Source: Amaurobius ferox (taxonomy: Eukaryota > Arthropoda > Arachnida > Araneae > Amaurobiidae). From it: 64,000 nucleotides of DNA. Both the position numbers and the translations under genes were made by a program. Location of the stretch: positions 79,052,104-79,116,103 of the forward strand of contig OX578137.1 of the NCBI GenBank assembly GCA_951213105.1, given 5' to 3'. The notes below the pieces were generated by a model. The model made no database searches. It saw only the letters and a program-made list of their open reading frames with translations, and was not told the origin of the DNA. Of this stretch, positions 47,131-59,477 are shown piece by piece; within the stretch, counting starts at the first letter, position 1, and every line of letters starts with the position of its first letter.

Positions 47131-50100
47131 TACTAGGGGGTCCTTAAATTTAAACTTTTTGGAGTTGCTTCCGTATGGTAACGTCACACATCAGATAAAC
47201 AGTACAAGAAAAACTTGCCCGTTTTTGTCAGATCCAATGAAATATTCCCCAGAAAAGACACTATTTAGAAACAGCAGAAGACGAGAATAGAAATCGCTGT
47301 TCCTTTCTAAAAGCAGCAGTTCCTTACTTTACAGTAGCAGAAATCCTCAAAATATTATTCATCCATGCCAGGCTTCTAAAAAATGTTATTAATAGAATCA
47401 ATTTGAAACATCCTTCAATGGGGTAAGAAATGTACAGATAAATTACTTTTACGATGCTATAAATAAACTGCAGTGCAGTAATTTACAGATTCAATTAAGT
47501 ACAATAAAATAATTCATGACGCGGCATTTATTAAATAAGTTTGTTTAGAATCATATTTTGGTACAGAATTACATCCATACTTTACTCTGAAATGGATATT
47601 CTTAACTTCAATTTTTTTGTTCGAATTTTAATAGAAAAAAAAATACTGTTTTATCTGTGTAACATTCCTAATCTATCTAGTATGTTTTATAAATAGAACT
47701 AATAACATTTTTCATCTCAATCGAATTACTGAATGATTACGAAATTTCTTATTGCATAACATCTTCTTTCGAAGGTAAATAAATTGCCTCGTAAATTAAA
47801 TATGCCGTTATGTTATTTTCTTGAACATGAGACGAAATCCTGTACATGACAAACAACAATTTGAAAAATTTCAGTTTTCATAACTTCAAAGAAAATTCAT
47901 AATAATACCCACAAAATAAAAGAAATGACAAAAACTAGGCACCGCTTGTCTTTAAGAAAGTGAAAAGATATCTTCGCGTGAGTTTATATCTGCATTTTTT
48001 ATTCAAACCTTTGAAAATATAATTTTATAGGGAACATGACATTTCCTGAATATCAAATAACCATGTTTTTATTATGCTTGTTATGTGTCAGCTGAAAAAA
48101 ACTATTATAGAACAACATGGGTATTTTTCTTTCTTAAGAAGAAAAAGTAGTTGTATTAAATTCACTGCAGTAGGCGTCATGAATATTAGTTTTGCAAAAG
48201 GAAAAATCTGATATGAACAGAACAGTTTCTTACACTGTGGGTTAAATACCTTTAATCTTATATTTGCAGATGAGCGAGACAAAGTGACTGACTTAGAACT
48301 CCATACCCAGCCCTAACTACTGAAAAATTGGGAACTTGAAACTTAGTATACACGTTGGCCTTGAGATATATATAATGAGAAAAATCTAAAAACTTGAATT
48401 TTGGTAGAATTTTTTTTTATTCTCGATATTTTTGTTATCATTCTTTTAGCTGTAACTCAAGAACGGCTAGACACACAATATTAACTATTATACCTTCCAA
48501 TGCGAATGAAAATTCCCAAATTTTCTTAATTTATTCTATCGGTATACAATCAACCGTTCTTGAGACATTTTAATTTATATCGACGGCAGACGATATTTTA
48601 ATGTACTTTATTAATGAATTTATGTATAGTTTTCTTATTCTATTGCCCTAAGTATGGCAACGGAGATACGTTTCAAACATTGAAATATTTTGTTGGATAT
48701 ACTTCAGCTTAAATTTGGCAATTATACAATGTCCAACCTCACCTTTAGCCTTCTGAATGACTTCACTAACGTTGTCAATGTATCCTGTCGAAATCCTGTC
48801 TTGAAAGGAGTTGATTTACTATCAGAGCCCCTTACGACGGAGAAGACTATCTTTCTTGTAAATTACCTGTTTGCACCACAAAACGGGAGGAAGTGTTGCG
48901 GCCCCGGGGGTTTGTTTGTAAAGATGTTAAGACGGGAATTAGCAAAAACACCCATTGCAACAGAAAGTATAGAGAACTAAAAATTAAAAAAACCCTAAAT
49001 ATAGGAAATCTTATAAAAATGCTAAATATTGCCTCAAAAATGTTAAAAATGCCCTGAAAATGCGTAAAAATGCCCATAAAAGGGAAAAATTCCAAAAAAT
49101 GCAAAAAAAAGGAAAATTTCAAAAAATCCGCGCCTTAGTAATTAACTTGCATTGAAACGTTAAGATAAATGACAACAGACAACATGCATTGATAGAATAG
49201 GAATTATTCTGATGACATATTGTTTTAATATAGAAATGTTTGACGTATAAAAGGATATGTTTCTCACTTAGATATGTTTCTTACATAGATATCTCCTAAA
49301 CCACGTTACGACTTCAGGTGAACTTTTCAAACAATGCTGATTTCAGGACATATTCTGTGGACTGTTTCTTCACCACACAGCGTTAAGTAACAAAACTGGA
49401 TCCAAAGAATTTTTAAGAAAAATTTTTAACTTCCTACACCCACTGAATCGCAACGGCAAATAAAATGTGTGCTTTATCTGACTTGCTCGTTCAGTTAAAT
49501 AGAAATCACATTTATTGTTACAATATTTTAGAATTTCTATCTAGTTAATTTTATTTCAGTTATACTCCTCGGGTTAGAAGTGAATTTCTTCTATTAGTCT
49601 TTTATTTCTATGTGATATATTATCGTTGAATCAGAATCCATTTTTTAAGAAATTAGATGTTGAAAAGTTGTACCAACGCCATTTAACAAAGTGTTTGCAA
49701 GAATCAAAGCACATGACATAACGCAAAACAGTAACTTACAAGATGCAGGACACAATACTTTAGGTGTTGAATTGTACATTAAACTATTGCGAATTACTTT
49801 ATAACATCATATAAAACTACTCGAATGTACCAAATGAACTTATATTTCGCTCAAACCTCACTTTACAATTAGACAATTTTCTAGCGTCTATCGTTCCACA
49901 ATTTAATAGATCCTATCTATGCCTCTTTTCATTTACATTTTTTTTTCAAATCCGAATAAACACATGAATTTCCCCAACCTATGCATAGTTTCCCCACGGT
50001 TAATTCATTGTATAAGACTTTTATAGACTTTGAAAATTTGTACTGATTAATTATAATTTTTCATATATACTCAAGAGACTTCCATTATATTGCATAATAT

Positions 50101-50500
50101 AGTAGTTACAGATCACTTCCATTGATCGATAAAAAATAGGTGACGATACTACGACAGATTATCGAAAAGTTAAATGTTACATTGAGGAATTGTATCCCAT
50201 CATTAAACAGACACATCAATGTATAATTACCTACCGCATAAATTATGCTTTGTCAAAATAACATTGGTACAATTCTGACCCACAGATGGCAATATAAAAA
50301 TGATACATGTGCCAATGCATTTATATTCCCCGTAAGATATTTTATGAGTTACAAAGTCATATTTGCATCAAATATTCAATCTAATTGAAGATTATAAGCA
50401 CATTTTCTCTCAGCAAAAAATTAAACTATCGAATACTACCACCGTATCTAGTGTAACAGACGACAATCTAACTGACATGAATATCTTTACTTCTATATTT
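47131..50500. other. Mostly single-copy AT-rich DNA, no gene supported
   Basis: A 96-codon plus frame (48690-48980) and the overlapping 91-codon minus frame (48847-49122) show no known domain. The latter runs through a low-complexity AAAATGCC(A/T)TAAAA patch at 49010-49130. 48300-48600 contains phrases like CTCAAGAACGGCTAGACACAC that recall family A wording, so a distant relative may be present. Confidence 0.4.
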
Positions 50501-50504
50501 AAAA

Positions 50505-51257
50505 TAGATTCTTCAGCGTATTGATGAATACTGTATATATAACTGTAACTGTATATATGGATAAAGTTGTATAGCTGTCTTCTACTACTGTATATATGAA
50601 TGAAGTTGTTGTTGTTGTTGTTGTTGTCGTGTCCCTAACATTACAATTAAGGAAGAATGTGTGCACTGCTTCTGTTTAGTCTAATGACCCGGGGCACCCG
50701 AAGGTAGAAGTCTGACTTCTGCCCCCAATAAGACAATACAACATCCATGCCAGCAGGCGGGACTCGAACCCGCAATCTGGCAGCCGAGCCATCACGAGGA
50801 AACGCCTGCCTCTTTGACCGCTCGGCCACCACATCGGCATATGAATGAAGTAGTAAAGCTGTATACTACTTGTATAACTGTATATATGAATGAAGTAGTT
50901 AACTGTATACTACTTGTATAACTGTATATATGAATGAAGTAGTATAAATGTATACTACTCGTATAACTGTATATATGAATGAAGTAGTATAACTGTATAC
51001 TACTTGTATAACTGTATATATGAATGAAGTAGTATAACTGTATACTACTTGTATAACTGTATATATGAATGAAGTAGTATCACTGTATACTACTTGTATA
51101 ACTGTATATATGAATGAAGTAGTATAACTGTATACTACTTGCATAACTGTATATATGAATGAAGTAGTATAACTGTATACTACTTGTATAACTGCATATA
51201 TGAATGAAGCAGTATAACTGTATACTACTTGCATAACTGTATATATGAATGAAGTAG
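50505..51257. repeat. 45-bp minisatellite, split by a SINE
   Basis: Unit GTATACTACTTGTATAACTG plus TATATATGAATGAAGTAGTATAACT (45 bases). About nine units from 50839 to 51257 and diverged units before 50605. Because 45 is a multiple of three, the minus strand stays open for 120 codons as a 15-residue repeat (YTVIQVVYSYTTSFI). This is a consequence of the period and not evidence of a protein. Confidence 0.9.
50606..50838 (-). mobile_element. tRNA(Ser/Leu)-like SINE, reverse, inside the minisatellite
   Basis: Minus strand: GTGGTGGCCGAGCGGTCAAAG (A box), long variable arm, GCGGGTTCGAGTCCCGCC (B box), body CTTATTGGGGGCAGAAGTC, and a (AAC)n tail that appears on the plus strand as (TTG)n at 50606-50626. 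The minisatellite segment ATATGAATGAAGT flanks both sides, either as target duplication or as neighbouring units. The head is the least decayed of the SINEs here. The 61-codon minus frame is its translation. Confidence 0.9.
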
Positions 51258-51789
51258 ACATTTTACGGTTATCGATTATTTAGTGTAAACCACATTTGAA
51301 ATTGTAATAGCAAGTGCGTGCACTGAAAAATATCGAATCTCATATTTTAACGGAAAAGTGTGTTGTCAACACCTGAAAAATAAATATAAAATATGGTCAG
51401 TTGTGTGTGCGTGTGCGTATATGTACATGACAGAAGGTCATAATAGAACAAGATAAAGATTCGTGTGCTGGGATATTTTTTCTGAAGGCGCATTATGATA
51501 AATGTATTGCCAGAAAACCAAGCGCCCCGCAAGACCAATTCCAAAATGGCAATTCTCCCCCCATAATGAACAATAGGAAATTAACTACTAATCTAGGAAT
51601 TATATAGATTTGAAAAAATTAGTAATGTTTAAAGATTTCATGTAATCTAATGTTTTTAATGACAATAATGTAAACGATATTGGTAACTAAATTTAGTTCT
51701 TTTCTGTTAATTCACATTTTAGAAATCAATGTGGTCTCCTTAAGATTATAATCGTTATAGTTTTTGATCATGTTATTCAGGTAATAAGT
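51258..51789. other. AT-rich spacer
   Basis: No gene recognised. The 65-codon minus frame at 51347-51544 has no domain. Confidence 0.35.
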
Positions 51790-51850
51790 GGGTATTGCGA
51801 CCACCAATTTTAGCATTTATTAATTGCTAAAATTGGTGGTTGCAATACCC
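51790..51850. repeat. 61-bp near-perfect hairpin
   Basis: GGGTATTGCGACCACCAATT and the following TTAGCA pair with the downstream complement over 26 bases with one mismatch, around a loop TTTATTAAT. Size and shape would fit a small MITE remnant or a pre-miRNA-like stem. The near-perfect pairing and repeat-rich context favour a mobile-element origin. Confidence 0.75.
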
Positions 51851-52026
51851 GATTTTAGCAATTATTATCAATTTTAGAAAATTAACAAATAAATTAAATC
51901 TGCGCAAATGGTAAAATTGCTGCACAATGAAAAAATAAAAATTTGAAAAATAATTTATAATTCTCATGACTAGAAATCGAATAGTCTAAATTTATTTTGC
52001 CAGGATTATTTCTGTTACAGAACTAT

Positions 52027-52312
52027 GGTAATTGCTGAAAGAATGGGGAAAGTATACTCTATGCAAGTGTATTCTATTGTGACTCTAAGTATACGCTATT
52101 GTATATGATTAATTTTAAATATGCTACGGATTTCTATAGTAGAATATATATAAACATAAATATAAATCTGGTAATTGCTGAAACAATGGGGAAAGTACAC
52201 TCTATGCAAGTATATTCTATTGCGACTGCTAAGTATACTCTATTGTATATGATTAATTTTAAATATGCTACGGATTTCTATAGTAGATTATATATAAACA
52301 TAAATCCCTAAA
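52027..52312. repeat. 143-bp tandem duplication
   Basis: GGTAATTGCTGAAA starts at 52027 and 52170. Both units share GGGGAAAGTA, CTCTATGCAAGT, GTATATGATTAATTTTAAAT and ATGCTACGGATTTCTATAGT. A few substitutions and one single-base indel separate them. Confidence 0.9.
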
Positions 52313-52580
52313 ATGCATTCAATTCATTGACGTCACTGACCTGTTGTGAACTATAAAAAATAAACTTTTAAAAAAAATTACTAAAAAATAATTTATAAAA
52401 TAATGTATAAACAACAGCTCGTAAAATGTACAAGTTTTATACATTGTGGTGTCTAAATAACCTTTCGGTTATTATTTCAATCAGTTTGCATTATACTATG
52501 CTTCTTTAGACTAACGATCCTAACTGGTTCGGTTGTTAGATGAATCACCGACCTAATCATCATTTTTTGCATTCTTACAG

Positions 52581-52825
52581 TAAAATAGGAATATAGGTTT
52601 TCAGAGTTCGAGTTCTTGGAATGGAAGGAGTTTTCTTGAGTACTGAGTTCTTGGAATGAAATAATTGTTCTTGAGTGTTCTTTGAATGAAAGAAGGGCTC
52701 TTGAGTAGACGATGAAGGATTCGAGTAGTGAATAAATGGGAACTCCATGCGATACAACGATGAATGGGAAGAGTCTAGTATTCGAGGAGTGGCGGCAAAA
52801 CGAGGCGAAGTAACAGAATACCGGG
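52581..52825 (+). other. Candidate 5' exon between splice-like signals
   Basis: A pyrimidine-rich CATTTTTTGCATTCTTACAG ends at 52580, and a second acceptor-like GGTTTTCAG ends at 52604. A strong donor CCGG|GTAAGTAT follows 52825. From ATG 52747 a frame stays open to the donor (MRYNDEWEESSIRGVAAKRG...), with an in-frame TGA upstream. The left part is a degenerate ~33-bp repeat (GTTCTTGGAATGAA / CTTGAGT). The start context is weak and no following exon could be found, so this is a hypothesis only. Confidence 0.2.
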
Positions 52826-52829
52826 GTAA

Positions 52830-54500
52830 GTATAGAAGTTTTGTAAATGCGTATCTATGTAAGCATTATCACCAGCCTAGTATATTGTGGTAGCGTGTAT
52901 AGTAATTTATTCTAGAGGTGTGCAATAACAATTAATATATGTGCAGTCCATTGCTTTAAGCAGCAAACTGCTGTAATTTCTGTGAAGTTCCCAATAAACT
53001 GAGCTAGATTTTTAAACAGGGCCGTTTTGTATTATTGCCCTTAGACCGAAGTTTGAGTTAAGACACTTTAAACAGCGTAAGTAAAAATTCTCTACAAAGG
53101 CATTTGGCGAGGATAAAGATAAGTTTAAACTTTACAACAACAGGCTACTTATTATGACAATAGAATATGGATCTAAAAGAAGGTCTAGTAGAGCTTCACA
53201 ATTTCAAAAGTTTCATTACATGTAGGATTAATTGTACTATAATGTAAAACAAATATATCAAAACAACCAAAGAAATTTCCGTAAATTTCCATCTTACGTA
53301 GGTTATGAATTCGGTATAAGACGAAAGCATAATATGCTATTACACTGAGCTTGATATATACTTATAGTACCATAAAAATGTTATCTTATTAAATAGAGTT
53401 TCATTTAGACCAGATTATGTTTTACTTCTTTTACAGTATTTAAAACAGTAAATAATGCATGAAATGTAATTAAGAGCACAGTTATAATTAGTAAATGAAA
53501 TTTACAATACACTTATAATGTTGCCATTATATATTTTCATTAATGTACAATTATTTAGCTTTTATGATGAAACACATTTTCTATGCAAACAGTTATGACG
53601 ATAAATACCAAATATTTGCTCTGTCTCCCTGAGTTGTTTACTTAGCACTCTGTTTTAATATTTTTCACGAACATCCGTCTGGAGATTTATTTTAATAATG
53701 TAATGTTCCATAGAATCAACGAACCATAAACATACTAATCCGTTTAACATTTTCATATAATACAAATGTGACACGACAGAGATAAATAGGTTTAATAGAC
53801 CGTAAGTAAAGTGTGTGAAAATTCTGTGAAAAATGTAAAAATGCAAAAGTGTTCTCTGATGTTAATATTATATACTAGTATTTAACTACGTTAAAAAACA
53901 GGTAAACAAGCATATTTAATAAATTAGTTTGAAAACCATAAAAAGCCTCGTTTTTATGTTTTATATTTAATAATACGTGGTCCTTAGAGTCGAAAAGTCT
54001 TCGTCGAAAATGTGCCTCAACAAAGTTTTGAACCGTGGTTGATATTATAAGTCAGCAAAGTTTCAGACTTCTAGACTGACTGACTTCTGGAATGTCTGGA
54101 AATACTTTTGATCGTCTCACCTATTTCGTTCTCCTCCGATCAAGGAATCAGAAATTCAGATAAGATAGGCTCAGTCCCAGGGTAGATACTAAAGTGTGCA
54201 AAGATTCCATCTTTTCAATCGCCGGATACCTTCTGGAAGATCCGAAAATTATTTTCGAAAAAGCAGAGCCCCCCCCCCCCACTATCTACGTATGGAATCA
54301 AAAATATGGCTTTGTCAGGTTCTCCATCCTGGTCAATGCTATAGGTGTGCAGACATTCAGCCATATAGGTCACCGAGAGTGTTCAGGAGTTCCGAGTGAG
54401 TTCTTATAAAAAATTCACTCATTCAAAATTTAAAAAAAAATCATCATAGCTGATGCACACATTTTTGTAAAAAAAAAAAAAACGATGAATTTTCAAATCA
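52830..54500. other. AT-rich region, no gene supported
   Basis: Contains a C-run at 54268-54279 and an A-run near 54470. Overlapping 71- and 67-codon frames at 54194-54409 have no domain. Confidence 0.35.
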
Positions 54501-54907
54501 ATAATTGGAGAAATTCCCCTTGGCGGAAATGCATGCTTGTATATGTCTAGGTAAGGCATCCCACAATTGTTGCTGCAGATCTGCTACATATCGTGGTGCC
54601 CTAATCTGGCGGCCTAGCATGTCCCTGACATTCTCGATTGGTGAAAGGTCTGCTGACCTTGCTGGCCAAGGAACAGTATCAACAGCACGGAGACAATCCG
54701 CAGCTGTGTGACCGTATGTAGCATGGCATTGTCTTGCAGGAAAATGGCTCCATAATTACGTGCCATGAAGGATAACGAAACATCTGCAGGATTTCATGAA
54801 CATTTCTTTGAGCTGTTAAAGTTCTATGCAGAATGACTAAGAGCAACCTGCTATCGTAAGAGATAGCACCCCACATCATCACACCAGAGGTAATGGCTGT
54901 TTGCCTG

Positions 54908-55189
54908 TTGTTTTTGTTGAGACCCAGACCGTCCGACCTACCTGAAAGGTGTAACGTAAGTGTCTGGACGATCGGGAAGAGCAACCCAATTCAGACAGGA
55001 ACCCAGTGGGAGGGGCATCCACAGGGACCGTACTCTCCTTGTCCTTCCACAAACCTCTCGGAAGGACTTATGGAACCACATGCGATAGTACTCCGCGTGA
55101 ACACGGCGGCAGTTTTGGCAGAAGAGGAAATCGAACCCGGACCTACCGAGTGCAATTCCTGCGCGAGTACCACTGGGCAACCGCGCCCG
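54908..55189 (-). mobile_element. tRNA-derived SINE inserted in the Tc1 relic
   Basis: Minus strand head GGGCGCGGTTGCCCAGTGGT (A box) and GGTCCGGGTTCGATTTCC (B box). Then GCCGCCGTGTTCACGCGGAG, CCCACTGGGTTCCTG, and a tail AGGTAGGTCGGACGGTCTGG ending in CAACAAAAACAAC. It is the most complete copy of the family also seen at 7772, 7946 and 17981. GGCTGTTTGCCTGT on the left and GGCTATGTGCCTGT on the right (55190 and again 55255) look like decayed target duplications. The 80- and 75-codon minus frames share residues with the frame in the 7946 copy because they are the same SINE. Confidence 0.85.
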
Positions 55190-55204
55190 GCTATGTGCCT
55201 GTAG

Positions 55205-55256
55205 AAAACCCAGACCACACGACCAACCCTAAGGCTTATGGTTGCTGCTTATGTGG
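55205..55256. repeat. Extra SINE-tail-like piece beside the SINE
   Basis: AAACCCAGACCACACGACCA is similar in complement to the SINE tail (GGTCGGACGGTCTGGGT) and to a fragment at 1313-1355. It lies between two copies of GGCTATGTGCCTGT, suggesting a second insertion or partial duplication. Confidence 0.4.
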
Positions 55257-55910
55257 CTATGTGCCTGTGTAAAACGAAAGCTTATTGGTATCGCTGGCCC
55301 TGGTGCCTCCGCACACTTACCCGATGGTCATTTTCTGAAAGACTGAAGCGTGATTCATCGCTGATTACTATACGATGTCTGTCTGCTGGCAGCCATGATG
55401 TTCGGCTACGACATCACTCCAAACGACTCTATCAATGTTGTGGGCTTATGAGCGGAAGTCTTAAAGGCCGCCGAGAGCGTAACCCCACCTCATCCTAGCG
55501 CCGCGAGATGGTACCACGTGTGGCATGGAAAAATCTGTAGCACGTTGGATGGAGGACAATGATGCCGTTGGGTCAGTTCGGCCTGTCGCACAGTCATCCG
55601 ATTGTCCAGTCATCATCTTGCTTCGCATTCGTGCACCTTGGCATTCTGGAGCCTTCATTCCACCGATGAGTTCCTTGTAGCAATCATTGCTGCCAGCACC
55701 TTGGCACAGCAGTGTCCATTCGGTGTATCTTGTGGCCTATTGCTCGGTATGCCCGGACAGCTTCAAGCATCCTGAATATAGGACCACGTTCGAACTCGTC
55801 TAGTTGGTTATAAGGTCATCGGCAACGTCGTAACGGCATTATTGGCTGTGTCTCCACGGAACTGCAACGCCGAAAACGAGCAAAGATAAATCGTCCACAT
55901 TTTTAACCTG

Positions 55911-56735
55911 TTTTATAGGATGCTATTTGCGCAATAGAGACACGAGCTATGACCGAAGTTAACACTCATTGGCCTTTAACATTTAATTTGCATGCTTGGT
56001 ATAAAGGAATCTGCTTGCAAAATTTCGAGGTGATCGGATTATTTTTTAGGGGAGCATCATTTTTTTTTTATTTCTTTTTATTACAAAAAAAAATGTATTT
56101 TCTACTGAGAGTTATGAATATTCTAGTAAGAAATATATAGTGTAGTTTGCGTGGTAAAATATTAGTTTGACCTACGGTATGGTTGAAAAATGATATCGTG
56201 CATATTGACTCAACTTCGCTAAATGCAGAGGAATTTGATTGGCGGTTTGACAACTTAAAAAATATTTCTTGAAAAAGTGTTAAGAAAAATTTTAAAATAA
56301 TAACTTTCATATAAAATCGTATGAAAACAATTAATTTTGCATTATTTTATTATTCCCGTGTTGATAAAGCTTCATGTTTATTATAATCAAATTGGAATGT
56401 GATTGGTACTCTGTGAAAGCCCGCAGAAAGTATGGGTAAAATTTTCTATTATAGAGTATTTTGCTCCAAAATAATGTCACTGAGATAATAAACCATTGCT
56501 GTAAGATTGAGTTCGTTAGACAGGCTTGGCTCTCCCAATTTAATGGCATAATAATATCCCCAATAGATTTATATCATATAACAGATACGTAGTAACTAAA
56601 TAACTATGACTAACCAATTACAAGAAATTAAATCAAGTTAGAATGTTCTCTTGATATCTATAAATAAAAAGCGACTCTTCTCATTTCGTCCAGCCCATAT
56701 TTCACTGATTAGGAAGTGAGGTCATAGTAAGAATT
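55911..56735. other. AT-rich spacer
   Basis: Frames of 63-80 codons on both strands, no domain, no repeat recognised. Confidence 0.35.
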
Positions 56736-56739
56736 CCTA

Positions 56740-57550
56740 TAAATAATAAAATATGTCCACTGAACATTTTCCTTCGAATTTGAGCCTAACGGAACTATGT
56801 CGATTTCACGCGCTGGATTTAAGACTGGATTTCCATAGCTCTGTAGATATAATTAGCACTAAAAGAAAATTTATAAATAGTAAAGTAGGTTCCCTGAACA
56901 TTTTCCCCAGAATATGATCCCAAAGGGAAGTATGAGGATTTCACGTGGTAAATATAAGACTGGATTTCCATGGCTCTGTAGATACAATTGTTAATAAAAT
57001 GAAATATTTAAATAGTAGAGTAGGTCCTCTGAACATTTCCCCCAGAATATGAACCTAAAGGAAACTACGAGGATTTCACATTGTGGATTTAAGACTGGAT
57101 TTCCATGACTCTGTAGATATAATTAGCACTAGAAGAAAATTTTTAAATCGTAAAATAGGTACGCTGTACATTTTCCCCAGAATATGATCCTAAAGGGAAG
57201 TATGAGGATTTCACGTGGTGGATTTAAGACTGGATTTTCATGGCTCTGTAGATACAATTGTTGATAAAATAAAATTTTTAAACAGTAGAATAGGTCCTCT
57301 AAACATTTTCCCCAGAATATGAGCTTAAAGGGAATTATGAGGATTTCACATTGTGGATTTAAGACTGGATTTCCATGGCTCTGTAGATATAATTAGCACT
57401 AAAAGGAAATTTACAAATAGTAAAATAGGTTCCCTGAACATTTTCACCAGAATATGATCCCAAAGGGGAAGTATGAGGATTTCACGTGGTGGATTTAAGA
57501 CCGGATTTCCCTGACTCTGTAGATATAATTGGTACTAAAATAAAATTTAC
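56740..57550. repeat. 135-bp tandem array with dimeric (A-B) higher-order structure
   Basis: Six units start near 56762, 56896, 57031, 57165, 57300 and 57436. Each has GAACATTTTCCCCAGAATATGA, GAGGATTTCAC, GATTTAAGACTGGATTTCCATGG and CTCTGTAGATA. Units 1, 3 and 5 share AGATATAATTAGCACTA. Units 2 and 4 share CACGTGGT and AGATACAATTGTT, and unit 6 is B-like in its first part. Alternation means the current array grew as ~270-bp dimers. The function is unknown; it is satellite-like and has no open frame. Confidence 0.9.
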
Positions 57551-58755
57551 AATTGACTGAAAAGTAATAAGCTTATAACTGTTAACTTTACGTTTAGTGA
57601 ACAGAAATTATTTACCTATGGACAAATTATTAAAAAGTAGCAAAGGGTACCTGACCTTGCCTTGAATTTAAAGTGTAAACTGGTGACCAAAGTGCAAATT
57701 GTTCACTTCAACTTAGAGTGAATTCTGGAAAATTAAGCCACTCTTTAACGATGCACCCACATATAATAGAAGAAAACTTGCTGTCCGAGTAAAAAAGACT
57801 TAAATGAGTGCCTAATTACGTTTTCGCCCGCTGTAAGAATGTAATACATTTTTTACTCGCATAGGGCGCATTGGTCACTAAGATATAGCTACTGCATGCG
57901 TTTATTTATGACTCAATTAGACCTAAATAAACGCTGAGGGAGCACGTACTCCGGGTACACAGCCATCGCTAACTCGCTTTAAAGCTAAGCACTAGCTTAT
58001 ATTAATAATAATAACACAATTGCTTAACACACAGTTAATAATGATATTAATAACGCCATTATAATCAATACTAATATCACAATTGCAAACAGTAACCCAA
58101 TTTTTAACAATACTGATAACACAATTACTAACAATAGCACACTAACAATAACACAATTTAGAAAAATGTAAATTGACGACATGGGTAGCAAGTACGTTAT
58201 ATGAGAGTATATTATGCTACAGTATAAAATTCTATGTTGCAGTATATTATGTTACAGTAAAAAAATATTGGCAACGTTATTAAAAGCAATCAGAGATAAA
58301 ATTATGTTGTTTAAGTAAAATTGATAAAAGTTGAATAATACAAAGGGGATACATACAGATATTTCTTAAAATTTACGTTATTTAGGCAATTATAAGCTTA
58401 CAATTTTTAATATAATTATTAGACTCCTTATTATTTATAACACGTTAAAGACAAATTACCTTACACCTATCATTGGATTTCACTAGGCTGCATTTTTAGT
58501 ATAAGTGCATTTATAAATACAGTGTTTTATACCCCCTATATTCTCGCATAAACAAGTTCTTGATTTTGAATCTGTGTAAACAGGCGATGAAGGGTCATGC
58601 CTAGTGAGAAAGTATATTGAAATTTATTTGGGAATAAAGGTATTTAAAAGTATGTGGTTATATCGATAAATGTGGTTATATCGATAAGTGAAAAGTTCAA
58701 AGATATTTCTTTGAATTCTTACAAACTAAGTTATGGGCTCATTATATAGGCGTGT
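57551..58755. other. AT-rich region with degenerate ACACAATT repeats
   Basis: 57990-58160 is a loose repeat of TAATAACACAATTACTAACA. No gene recognised. Confidence 0.45.
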
Positions 58756-58759
58756 TATT

Positions 58760-59246
58760 TAATTACTTTCACACTACATAACGCATTGTATAGGCAAATT
58801 ATTGTAATGTGGCCGAAAATTGGAATTGAATTTTTGAGGAAAGTGGCAAGTATCCAGGAATTCCAATTAATAGTTATTGAGGTGATATACACTCCCCTCC
58901 AAAAAATCAGGCACAAATTAGAAACGACTGCAAGAATGCATTTCAAATTTTACAGTAACATAGAATAGGACTCTGCCTATTACAATTAGTTTTTCAGTTA
59001 CAGACATACAATTTACAGCCTTACAATTACAGCCTTACAGCCTTACAATTAGTTTTTCAGTTAGAGTGTATACATACATTTCACAGACAGACACACTCAC
59101 ACACATACAGGCACACACACAAACGTCACGTCAAAAATAATTTTTCCGTGTTTTAGAAGTCACAAAAAGGGTAGATCCGTCACAATTTTGACTTGGGATT
59201 CCAATATTTCCCCTAAACATTACTATGTATTGCAGAGAAAGTAAAA
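58760..59246. repeat. Very diverged family A relative
   Basis: The left end ACTTTCACACTACATAACGC...AAATTATTGTAATGTGGCCGAAAATTGG mimics the family A left end. The right end CACACAAACGTCACGTCAAAAATAATTTTTCC...CGTCACAATTTTGACTTGGG, then AGAGAAAGTA, mimics the same end in the other orientation. It may be a palindromic derivative. The opposed 63- and 60-codon frames are not genes. Confidence 0.4.
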
Positions 59247-59477
59247 ATTGGTGGTGCCTTCAATCCGATGAAGCCGAAAAATTTTACATGAAACTGAATC
59301 TGCATAAATGGACCTGCAAGGAAACTGGCGGACAATTTAAAGTAATTTGTAAATAAATCACCTGTTGCACCGAACTAGGAATGGAAAAATCTTCTAACTG
59401 CTTAAGCGAAGAGACTGTTTAAGAGAAGTAACTGCTTAAGAGAATAACGAAGTGTCACTAGTAAATGAAAACGGATG

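Larger units (their letters stand above)
54514..55905 (-). pseudogene. Tc1-like transposase pseudogene, interrupted by a SINE
   Basis: Minus strand. N-terminal helix-turn-helix part near 55660-55800: YNQLDEFERGPIFRMLEA, YRAIGHKIHR, AVPRCWQQ. Central GVMMWGAISYDSRL at ~54840-54890. C-terminal part at 54514-54670: TVPWPARSADLSPIENVRDM, LGRQIRAPRY, LQQQLWDALP. The order and the WPARSPDLSPIEHVWD-like motif identify the Tc1 branch of the DDE transposases. Several frameshifts and stops occur, and W of VWD is replaced by R. A SINE (54908-55189) sits just before the GVMMWGAIS block. Non-functional. Confidence 0.85.

Noticed and set aside
50899..51261. 120-codon repetitive frame
   Set aside because: Translation of a 45-bp minisatellite whose period is divisible by three.
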